This document shows positions 48,053-58,525 of a stretch of 64,000 nucleotides of DNA, in pieces (positions within the stretch are counted from its first letter, which is position 1; each line of letters opens with the position of its first letter). A program made the position numbers and the translations under genes. The notes under the pieces are model-generated. The model ran no database searches, was not told where the DNA came from, and saw only the letters and a list, made by a program, of their open reading frames with translations. Source of the stretch: Desulfobulbaceae bacterium (lineage in GTDB: Bacteria > Desulfobacterota > Desulfobulbia > Desulfobulbales > Desulfobulbaceae); assembly GCA_019163135.1 (NCBI GenBank), contig JAFLKR010000051.1:1-64000 (forward strand), given 5' to 3'.

Positions 48053-49624
48053 TCAGACGATGATCATGCCTTTGATCCATAAAAAGGCGATGGCTGCCAG
48101 CAGGATTGTACCGTAGATCGACACCAGAGCGACACTCAATCGCAACAGAACCTGTTTCCTTCGGGTTTCCGCATCTTTTTCGAGATAGGGGATGGCACTT
48201 ATCACGGGTACACCGAGATACTCTTCTATTTCCCGGGCATCCTTGAAAGAAGTGTCAATAAACTCCATGGCTACGATGGTACCGACACTCAACGCCAGAC
48301 CTGCGGCGATGGCTGCGAGGAGGATTTTCAGAAAATTAGGTTTGGACGGCTTCTCGGGCAGCCGGGCGGAATCAATAACTTTAAATTTGCTGCCCTTTTG
48401 ATTGTGCTCCAGTTTTTCTGCGGATTGGGCCTGCAGATTCTGGGCAACCAAATAGTCATAATGGCGACGCAACTCTTCATAGTCCCTAGTCAGCCCCTTC
48501 CATTCCGCTTCCCGCACCGGGGCAGCCTCAACCCATTTCTGATACTTTTCGATCTCTTCTGGGACAGTCGCCAAGCTAAATCGCAATTCCTTAATATTAC
48601 TATCGATTTCTTTTAGTTGCAGTTGTAATCGCTGGCTTTCCATGCTATCTAGAAGGTTAGCCCGACTTGGCGCGAATGCTGCCGATTGAGGAGATAAGGG
48701 TTGTTCTTTGCCTACCTTCCCCTCCAACTGCTCGATCAACTGTTTGGTTCGTCGTACTTCAGGATGCTGTTCTGTGTATTTCGAAAGCAGGTCACTTAAA
48801 TAGACTCGTAATCGTTGCAATCGTTCGACATTGGTCTCACCCTGCCGACCGGTCCCAACGGTCTCACCAGTGACACGTGTTGCGGCCAGACGCTGTTTCC
48901 AAACCATCTGCTCCTGGGCCATAATCTTGGTACGCTCAAGTTCCTGGATGGAATTCTGTATGCCCTGGCTCCGCTCATTCAACGCTTTGATCCGGGCGAG
49001 ATTGCTTTCCCGTTGTTCCGGCATTTCATTAAAATACTTCAGCTTGTAATCCCGCATGAGCAGTTCTTTTTCATCAAGCACCTTCTTGGACATCGCCAGT
49101 TCATCCTGGGTATACTTGGAGGTCTCGGTCGCCCGTACCTCCCGATACTTGAGATTCTCCTCAATAAACAACGAAGCAAGGGAATTGGTGACCCGCATGA
49201 CCTTTTGTGGGACCGCCCCCTGGAAGGAGACACTGAAAATATCACCCTTGGGTGCCGGTTTAATGATGATATCCTTGCGCATGCTCTCAATGACATCCTC
49301 TATCGGCAACTTTTTCCTGGCCTCCTCGTACAAAGAAAACTGGGTGATTACCTTTTCTAGGCTGTTGCGGCTCATGACCATTTCTTTCAGCGTCGCCAAG
49401 GTTTCTTCCAGTTTGACTTTTCCTTCCTCAGGAGCCATTTTGGCAGGATTGATCTGTCGTTGCTCGTAACTGAGGAGCGCGTCGCTCTGATAAATTTTTG
49501 GAACATAGAGATAATAGACGAGGCCCGCAGTGATGGCAAGCAGCAGGCTGGCGGCGATCAGCCGCCATCTATCAATAACTAGATCGACGCACCTCTTAAT
49601 CAATTGACGCTGTTTACTGTCCAT
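48053..49624 (-). CDS. Wzz-type polysaccharide chain-length determinant
   Basis: Polysaccharide co-polymerase of the inner membrane. The 523 residues have one span near the start (about 18-35), a long periplasmic coiled coil (about 180-395, with KYTEQHPEVRRTKQLIEQL), a Wzz C-terminal stretch with the proline-rich RLPEKPSKPNFLK before a second span (about 432-450), and a third hydrophobic run at the C terminus, after a cytoplasmic loop of about 45 residues. It is the first gene of the Wzz-ATPase-kinase run. Starts 40 bases from the divergent phosphatase. Confidence 0.88.
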   Translation of the reverse strand: MDSKQRQLIKRCVDLVIDRWRLIAASLLLAITAGLVYYLYVPKIYQSDALLSYEQRQINPAKMAPEEGKVKLEETLATLKEMVMSRNSLEKVITQFSLYEEARKKLPIEDVIESMRKDIIIKPAPKGDIFSVSFQGAVPQKVMRVTNSLASLFIEENLKYREVRATETSKYTQDELAMSKKVLDEKELLMRDYKLKYFNEMPEQRESNLARIKALNERSQGIQNSIQELERTKIMAQEQMVWKQRLAATRVTGETVGTGRQGETNVERLQRLRVYLSDLLSKYTEQHPEVRRTKQLIEQLEGKVGKEQPLSPQSAAFAPSRANLLDSMESQRLQLQLKEIDSNIKELRFSLATVPEEIEKYQKWVEAAPVREAEWKGLTRDYEELRRHYDYLVAQNLQAQSAEKLEHNQKGSKFKVIDSARLPEKPSKPNFLKILLAAIAAGLALSVGTIVAMEFIDTSFKDAREIEEYLGVPVISAIPYLEKDAETRRKQVLLRLSVALVSIYGTILLAAIAFLWIKGMIIV

Positions 49625-49664
49625 GATTTACTGAGTTCACTCTTAAAATTATTCTTTAGCCACT

Positions 49665-50336
49665 ATGCCTATAAAAAATTCAACCACCTGCGTGATCGGT
49701 GACATCCACGGTTGCCACACCTCGCTCACCCTGCTACTGCAAAAGGTTCTGCACCGAGCGAATACCTTTGTTTTCCTGGGTGACTATGTGGACCGGGGAC
49801 CCAATTCCAAAGCGGTGGTTGCCACCATACTCTCCCTGCAAAAAAACCACGAGCACGTGATTGCCCTTAGGGGTAATCACGACTTGCTCTTCCTGCAGCA
49901 TCTGACCGGTGAGGACAGTTCGCTTTTTCTCCAAGTCGGCGGGCGACAGACCCTTGCCAGCTACGGCCTTTCCCCCACAGCCGACCGTGCTGAAATCGAC
50001 CGAATCATCCCCCCTGAACACCTCGCTTTCCTGGAAAACCTGCCGCTGTTCTGGGAAGACCAGTATGCTATTTACGTGCATGCCGGTTTACAACCCGGTC
50101 GCCATCTCAGCCAACAGACGCCGCAATGGTGCCTGTGGGCGAGAGAGCAATTCATCCATACCACCTATGAGTTCGGCAAGCCGGTAGTCTTTGGCCACAC
50201 CGTCTTCAGCGAGCCACTGCTGACCCCAAATAGGTTCGGCATTGACACGGGCGCTGTTTATGGCGGTCGACTCACCGCCCTGTTACTGCCGCAACGAGAA
50301 TTGATCAGCGTTCGGGGAGAGTCCGTAAACTTTTAG
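49665..50336 (+). CDS. PPP-family serine/threonine (or Ap4A-type) phosphatase
   Basis: The 223-residue metallophosphatase has the full PPP signature: GDIHG, GDYVDRG, RGNHD and a later HAG and GHT segment that supply the two-metal site. Bacterial members act on phosphoproteins or on diadenosine tetraphosphate. It is divergent from the exopolysaccharide genes across only 40 bp, so the promoters overlap. The substrate is not known. Confidence 0.88.
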   Translation: MPIKNSTTCVIGDIHGCHTSLTLLLQKVLHRANTFVFLGDYVDRGPNSKAVVATILSLQKNHEHVIALRGNHDLLFLQHLTGEDSSLFLQVGGRQTLASYGLSPTADRAEIDRIIPPEHLAFLENLPLFWEDQYAIYVHAGLQPGRHLSQQTPQWCLWAREQFIHTTYEFGKPVVFGHTVFSEPLLTPNRFGIDTGAVYGGRLTALLLPQRELISVRGESVNF

Positions 50337-50379
50337 AATGTATCGTATCTGAAAAAAAGAAAAAAACCAAATAGGTTGC

Positions 50380-51297
50380 TCACAATTCTTCAATAATAAA
50401 CGGCATAGCTTCAGCAAGGCTGGAATAACCCATCAACAGCATGAACAAACGATCAAAACCAAGCGCGATTCCGGCGGTTTCGCCGACCAAGGCCAAATCC
50501 GCAAGAAAGGTTTCCGGCATGGCCGCATCCTTGCCCTCGCCCCGCAACCTTTCAATTTCCAGGGAGAACCGATGCCGTTGTTCTTCCGGGTCAACCAATT
50601 CGGAAAAACCGTTGGCCAACTCCACTCCGCCGATATACAATTCAAAACGTTCTGCCACCTGGCGATTGTTCGGGCGGCAACGAGCAAGCGAACCCAATGC
50701 AACCGGATAATCGTAGAGAAAAACCGGCCGTTCCCGGCCCAACTTCGGCTCCACCGCAGTGACCAAGACCTCATCAAAGATCCCAAGTTTCAAGACCTCG
50801 TCGACCTCGACCCCGGCATGCTGTCTAAAAGCCGCCGCCACGGTCAAGCGATCCCAGGGCTGACATAGCGAAATCCTACACTCCCGCCAACTAAGCGTTC
50901 CCTCGGAACTGAGCCCCGGCATTTGCGGTAAAAGTCGGCACAGTAAGGCAAGCAAGGCCTCGCACTCCCGCATCAAATCAAAATAACCCCAGCCTTTATG
51001 ATACCACTCCAGCATGGTAAATTCTGGCTGGTGAATCCGGCCTGATTCTTCCTTGCGAAAACAGTGGCAAATCTGGAAAATTTGTGAGCAACCCCTGGCC
51101 AGGAGCCGTTTCATGCACAGCTCAGGAGAAGTGTGCAGATACCAGTCTTCGCTGGCGAAAGGAACAATATTTGATTCAGGAAGCAAGACCGGGAGTCGGA
51201 GCGGCGTGTCGACTTCCATGTAGCCGCCTTCGAAAAAAAACGACCGGATGGCCTGCAGCAGATCCGATCGCTGCTGCAAGCCTTGGGGTGTCAACAT
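50380..51297 (-). CDS. epmA: EF-P (R)-beta-lysine ligase EpmA
   Basis: Adds (R)-beta-lysine to EF-P Lys. The 305 residues are a bare class II lysyl-tRNA synthetase catalytic core (EVDTPLRLPVLLPESNI, FRKEESGRIHQPEF, GGVELANGFSELVD, ALGFDRLFMLL) without the N-terminal anticodon-binding domain of LysS, the layout of EpmA (PoxA/GenX). It is followed, in order of transcription, after efp by five bases, so enzyme and target share an operon. EpmB, which makes beta-lysine, is not seen nearby. Confidence 0.95.
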   Translation of the reverse strand: MLTPQGLQQRSDLLQAIRSFFFEGGYMEVDTPLRLPVLLPESNIVPFASEDWYLHTSPELCMKRLLARGCSQIFQICHCFRKEESGRIHQPEFTMLEWYHKGWGYFDLMRECEALLALLCRLLPQMPGLSSEGTLSWRECRISLCQPWDRLTVAAAFRQHAGVEVDEVLKLGIFDEVLVTAVEPKLGRERPVFLYDYPVALGSLARCRPNNRQVAERFELYIGGVELANGFSELVDPEEQRHRFSLEIERLRGEGKDAAMPETFLADLALVGETAGIALGFDRLFMLLMGYSSLAEAMPFIIEEL

Positions 51298-51302
51298 GCC
51301 CG

Positions 51303-51866
51303 CTATTCTTTGACCCGGGTGATATAGGACCCTGTTCGAGTATCGATCTGGATTTTATCGCCCTGCTCGACAAACGGAGGAACCTGGAGCTGAAAACCGG
51401 TCTGCACCGTCACCGGTTTGGTATCGGTGCCCGAGGTGTCGCCCTTGGCCCAAGGATCGGCAACAGTAACCTCCAGATTGACAAAGGTCGGCAAGGTGAC
51501 ATCAATGGGCCGCTCCCCAAAAAACAATACCTGCACTTCCATATTGTCGATCAGAAAACTGAGATTGTCGCCCAGTTGTTCTTTGGTCAAAAAAATCTGC
51601 TCAAAGGAGACGGTGTCCATGAAATGATACTCGTCGTCCTGGGCATAGAGGAACTGCATGTTCCGCTCCTCCAGATTCGGGCGATCGAATTTATCGTTGG
51701 AACGGTAGGTCTGGGTGAACTGCACCCCGGTGATCATGTTGCGCATCTTGGTCCGGTAGAGGGCCTGCCCTTTCCCTGGTTTTGAGAAATCAAATTCAGT
51801 GACGAGGTACGGCTCGCCATCAATTTGAATTTTCAACCCTTTCCGCAAATCAGAAGCTGTATACAT
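51303..51866 (-). CDS. efp: Translation elongation factor P
   Basis: Relieves ribosome stalling at polyproline. The 187 residues have the three EF-P domains and the modification loop SKPGKGQA with Lys32 between two glycines, the residue that EpmA modifies. The length is standard. Ends near the epmA start, consistent with one transcript. Confidence 0.97.
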   Translation of the reverse strand: MYTASDLRKGLKIQIDGEPYLVTEFDFSKPGKGQALYRTKMRNMITGVQFTQTYRSNDKFDRPNLEERNMQFLYAQDDEYHFMDTVSFEQIFLTKEQLGDNLSFLIDNMEVQVLFFGERPIDVTLPTFVNLEVTVADPWAKGDTSGTDTKPVTVQTGFQLQVPPFVEQGDKIQIDTRTGSYITRVKE

Positions 51867-52057
51867 AGACTCGTCCTTAACTCTTTATTTATCGGTAGAT
51901 TTGAAGGGGAGCATGTTACGGTAAACCCCTGTTTTTTGCAATAGCTTCCTGCGTTTTCGGTAAAATTATGCGCCACCCGCTCGGTCTGCTCTTGTTTTCG
52001 ACTTACAATTTTTATAGATTGTCTCTCAACTAGCAACTCTAACCAAGCAGGCAAAGC

Positions 52058-52555
52058 ATGTTGATCAGAGCAGGGGTGCTTTCGGATACGCACCTCATCC
52101 GACCGGACAACCGTTTCAAAACACAGATCGAGCAATGTTTCCATGCCTGTGATGTCATCATCCATGCCGGCGACGTCACTCATCCGTCGGTGCTTGAGGC
52201 ATTCCACGGCAAAACCATTTACGCGGTGCATGGCAACATGTGCGACCGAGGGCTCCAAAGCCGTCACCCCGATCAGCTGTTGTTCACCCTCAACCGGTTC
52301 ACCATCGGTCTCACCCATGGCGCCGGTCTGGGACAGGATATCGAAAACGCGCTCTGGAATCTCTTCCCCGATGCCGACTGCATGATTTACGGCCATACCC
52401 ACAACCCGGTCTGCCATTACCACGGCAAGGTGTTGTTTCTCAATCCGGGTAGTTTTCAAGCAACCAGCCGTTACGGCGCCCCAGGCACCTTTGCCATCCT
52501 GGAAGCCGGAGAGGAACTCCGGGCAAGTCTTTTTCAAATACCGCTGGTACCATGA
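52058..52555 (+). CDS. YfcE/MJ0936-type metallophosphoesterase
   Basis: A 165-residue cytoplasmic phosphodiesterase with the calcineurin-like motifs GVLSDTHLI, HAGDVTH, VHGNMCD and GHTHNPV. Some relatives hydrolyse bis(p-nitrophenyl)phosphate or small phosphodiesters, but the natural substrate is unknown. Its stop overlaps the HIT gene start (ATGA), so it is part of a three-gene operon with mutS. Confidence 0.9.
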   Translation: MLIRAGVLSDTHLIRPDNRFKTQIEQCFHACDVIIHAGDVTHPSVLEAFHGKTIYAVHGNMCDRGLQSRHPDQLLFTLNRFTIGLTHGAGLGQDIENALWNLFPDADCMIYGHTHNPVCHYHGKVLFLNPGSFQATSRYGAPGTFAILEAGEELRASLFQIPLVP

Positions 52556-53054
52556 AAACCCTCTGGGCCCCCTGGCGGATGGAGCATGTTCCGGGTGCTG
52601 CTCCTCAAATTTCCGGCGGCCTTATTGAGCCTCCGAGAGGTGAGCCCTCTGACCGAGCCCACCTTCTGCTCTTTCGCGTCGAGCTAAGCGTGGTTCTGCT
52701 CAATCGTTTTTCCTACGCCAACGGCCATCTGCTTCTTGCCCCCAAACGTCACCTCGGTGACCTCACCAAACTTGATGCCCAGAGAAATCTGCACTTTATG
52801 ACCACGCTTTCCGCCTGCTGCACGATTCTGCGCCAGCGGCCTCACCCCCATGGCATCAACATCGCCCACAATCTGGGTAAAACCGCCGGCGATGGAATCA
52901 TCGACCATCTCCACTTCCACCTGGTTCCCCGATTGAAAAAAGATCATAATTCCATGACCGTCTGCGCGGTGATCAGAACCATTCCCCAACATATCGATCA
53001 AACCGTTGACCTGCTGCTCCCGGACTTTCTCAATCTGCTGACCCCGCCGGCCCC

Positions 53055-53058
<4 letters not shown>
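52552..53058 (+). CDS. HIT-family nucleotide hydrolase/transferase
   Basis: The 168-residue protein has the HIT signature IIDHLHFHLVPR with the catalytic His triad (HxHxH), and an upstream LLNRFSYANGHLLLAPKRHLG typical of Ap4A phosphorylase-like HIT proteins. Substrates are probably dinucleoside polyphosphates. It is coupled to both neighbours by ATGA overlaps. Confidence 0.9.
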
Positions 53059-55724
<2,666 letters not shown>

Positions 55725-56000
55725 CTCCACCCCTCCACCAACCTTTTATGAGCAAGATTTAGCCTGACCTGGACCGGCGACCATGGAAGGTTAAATTTTT
55801 TGAACCGAGCAAACCCCCTTTTTACAGGTAATTCTCAAAAAAAAATGCGCAGGCTCATTAAAAAGTACAATTTCTTTTACCTATTATCCTGAATACGGTA
55901 TATTGGTCCCAGTTACTCTAAGCTGATGCTGTTTGTTTTCTGAAATTTTCGAATACAATCATCTCGGATCGTTTTCATTTTCCAGGTTCTCTCCGTATCT

Positions 56001-57926
56001 ATGCTCGCACTCCATGCATCGGCAGTTTTCTACACATTGATCCGATACCAACGGACGATACGGTTGCATGCCGTTATGCTGGGCTTGCTCTGCCTGTTCC
56101 CCTTGGGATTGTGCGCAGAGACCGATTCTCCAACGATTGCGCAATTAAATAATGAACCCATAGAGCAGCAATATCAAACTGCAAAAGAATATTTTGCCCT
56201 GCTCGAGCGCGACTCCGTCCAGGGCAAAGATCGGGGAAACTGGCTTAATGGCGTCCGAAATTTCCGCAGGATTCATCTCGCTCAAAAGAAAGGTCCACTT
56301 GGCCCTCCCAGTTTATATATGATGGCCAAGATGTATCGCCGAATGTTCGACCAGTTTAAATTTCCGATCGATTTAGAAAACGCTATCGAGCAATTCCCCG
56401 AGGTTGCCACGCTCTATCCTGCAAACTCTCTTGCCGATGACGCCCTCTATGAAGCCGCTGAATGTTCTCTGCTTGGAAAAGGCACTGAACAGCAGGCAAT
56501 CGGATTGTACAATAAAATTATCGAAGTCTATCCGAAGAGCGACTATTATCCAAAAGCGCTAGCTCGGATCCAGGAACGCCAAGGAAAACAGTTGGAACAA
56601 ACTTTGCCAGTGGCGGCGGACGGTGCAAAATCAAACCATCTCACCCATCTTGCCCCGGTCAAGTTCTGGTCTACTGCAGATTATACTCGTATCGTTATTC
56701 AGACCTCGGCGCCGGTTTCTTTCAATTCCAGTGTACTTGAAAAATCCGGGGATCAGCCGAGAAGGCTCAATGTAGATTTTGCCCATTGCTATGTCCCCCC
56801 CAATCTTCGTAATCCCGTCGCAATTCAAGATGGTTTGCTCAAACAAATTAACCCCGGCCAGTTCAGCAACGATACCGTCAGGGTAGCTCTCGATATCGCT
56901 TCTCTTTCCGAATACAAAATATTCAGCCTGAATGATCCCTTCAGAGTCATCATCGATATCCATGGCAATCTGCCCGCAACAATCGTTGCTGACCTGACCG
57001 CGAAAACGACTGCCAGCGCACAACTGCCACCCGAAATTCAAAAAAAAATGTCCCCCCCTGGACTCCAAGCGAGCACAGCAAAACTACCTGTTGCTGACCA
57101 ACCAGTACCTGCAGAAAAATTATCAGTTCCAGCAAAATTGGTGATCAGCCTTGAAGATCAAAAGAAAAAAAGTCCTAAGACCGAAGTCCCCAAAAAACCG
57201 ATGGGCCATGACAAGATTTCATTGGCGCAACAGTTGGGATTAGGTGTTCGCAAGATCGTAATTGATCCTGGCCACGGCGGAAAAGATCCAGGAGCGATGG
57301 CCTATAACCTCAAGGAGAAGGATATTGTCCTAAAGGTTTCGAAAAAAATAGCCAAAATTCTCAAAGCGACCTATCGATACGAAGTGGCGATGACCCGAAC
57401 AAAAGATGTGTATATTCCATTGGAAGAACGTACCGCTATCGCCAACACCCAAAGTAGCGATCTCTTCATTTCCATTCATGTGAACGCCCATCCTGACAAA
57501 ACGATTGGCGGCATCGAAACCTATTTCCTCAACTTGGCTACCAATGCAGATGCCATGCGGGTTGCCGCCCTTGAGAACTCCACCTCAACTCATAAAATCA
57601 GCGACTTGCAGGATATTCTCGCCAATTTGATGAAGAATTCGAAAATTGACGAATCTTCGCGTCTGGCCCAGTTTGTTCAGACAAATCTCATCTCAGGAGT
57701 TGAGCAGAAATACAAAACCAGAAATCTTGGGGTCAAACAAGCGCCTTTTTATGTATTGATCGGCGCACAAATGCCAGCCATCCTCGCAGAAATTTCATTC
57801 ATCACTAATCCGGAAGAAGCGAAATTATTACAAGATGAACATTATCTAGACAAAATTGCCCAACAGATCGCCGCTGGTATCGCCGCCTATGTCGATCATC
57901 ATCACACCGCAGCTGTAAAATTTTAG
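56001..57926 (+). CDS. N-acetylmuramoyl-L-alanine amidase with TPR-like and AMIN domains
   Basis: Periplasmic peptidoglycan amidase for cell division. The 641 residues open with a signal peptide (MLALHASAV or, from an internal Met at residue 26, MLGLLCLFPLGLCAE), then a TPR-like helical region (about 45-195), a beta-rich AMIN domain (about 215-330, as in AmiC), a low-complexity proline/lysine linker (about 335-410) and an Amidase_3 catalytic domain (VIDPGHGGKDPGA, SIHVNAH, AEISFITN) with zinc ligands. The N-terminal TPR is unusual beyond Desulfobacterota-type amidases. The start is uncertain because no strong ribosome site precedes either Met. Confidence 0.92.
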   Translation: MLALHASAVFYTLIRYQRTIRLHAVMLGLLCLFPLGLCAETDSPTIAQLNNEPIEQQYQTAKEYFALLERDSVQGKDRGNWLNGVRNFRRIHLAQKKGPLGPPSLYMMAKMYRRMFDQFKFPIDLENAIEQFPEVATLYPANSLADDALYEAAECSLLGKGTEQQAIGLYNKIIEVYPKSDYYPKALARIQERQGKQLEQTLPVAADGAKSNHLTHLAPVKFWSTADYTRIVIQTSAPVSFNSSVLEKSGDQPRRLNVDFAHCYVPPNLRNPVAIQDGLLKQINPGQFSNDTVRVALDIASLSEYKIFSLNDPFRVIIDIHGNLPATIVADLTAKTTASAQLPPEIQKKMSPPGLQASTAKLPVADQPVPAEKLSVPAKLVISLEDQKKKSPKTEVPKKPMGHDKISLAQQLGLGVRKIVIDPGHGGKDPGAMAYNLKEKDIVLKVSKKIAKILKATYRYEVAMTRTKDVYIPLEERTAIANTQSSDLFISIHVNAHPDKTIGGIETYFLNLATNADAMRVAALENSTSTHKISDLQDILANLMKNSKIDESSRLAQFVQTNLISGVEQKYKTRNLGVKQAPFYVLIGAQMPAILAEISFITNPEEAKLLQDEHYLDKIAQQIAAGIAAYVDHHHTAAVKF

Positions 57927-57954
57927 ACCAGCCAATCCAAAAAATTTACCGACG

Positions 57955-57987
57955 TGCAATCTGCGAAATTTCCATGCTCAGATTGCA
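57955..57987. repeat. 9-bp hairpin after the amidase gene
   Basis: TGCAATCTG (57955-57963) and CAGATTGCA (57979-57987) form a perfect 9-bp stem with a 15-base loop in the convergent gap between the amidase and HNH genes. There is no T tract nearby, so its role as a terminator is uncertain. Confidence 0.5.
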
Positions 57988-58061
57988 TCTGCCAAGTACA
58001 TATAATTGTTTTTTAAATCCTCAGGCAAGCGGGTCTTGGTTTTGCGTAACGCGCTGCGTCC

Positions 58062-58400
58062 CTATTCGTCTGCTTTGTCCTTTTTCTTATACTGGTCACG
58101 CTTCTTCACCAGATTCGCAAGGTCTGCGAAAGGGTTATGGGTGGACGTTGGCCCTTTTTTTCTGTCCGCATCTTCAGTGGGCAACCATTCGGCGTCGAGG
58201 AAGCGGGAGTGTTCATTATCGTGGCAATAGAGGCACAATAACTCCCAGTTGCTGCCATCGGGTGGATTATTCTTGAAATTATGGTCTTTGTGATGCACCG
58301 TCAGTTCGCATAATTTTTTCCCGGAAAAATCACGGCCGCAACTGGCGCAGACCCAAGGGAAAATCTTCAGCGCTTGCTCTCGATATTCTATTTTTTTCAT
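58062..58400 (-). CDS. HNH endonuclease family protein, YajD type
   Basis: The 112-residue protein has a zinc CxxC (CASCG, residues 18-21), the HNH core (LTVHHKDHN with catalytic His) and a second CxxC (CLYCHDNEH), followed by a charged tail. This is the YajD arrangement. No partner gene is adjacent. Family members are of unclear biological role. Confidence 0.88.
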   Translation of the reverse strand: MKKIEYREQALKIFPWVCASCGRDFSGKKLCELTVHHKDHNFKNNPPDGSNWELLCLYCHDNEHSRFLDAEWLPTEDADRKKGPTSTHNPFADLANLVKKRDQYKKKDKADE

Positions 58401-58525
58401 GGGCGTCTTTTCCGATATTCAGGATTCGTTGTTTGTCTTTTAGCTATTTTTAGGGATTTTCTTTTCTCGTCTGCACATTCGATCCAATTGCCTTTCCCCT
58501 TACCCTCCCCCCACCCTCGCGACAT

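Noticed and set aside
51833-52537. 234-codon minus frame across the efp upstream region and the phosphodiesterase gene
   Set aside because: Mostly antisense to a clear metallophosphoesterase; composition not like a gene.
58062-58400. HNH protein as part of a restriction or defence system
   Set aside because: No methylase, helicase or other defence gene next to it, and the YajD layout is common outside such systems.
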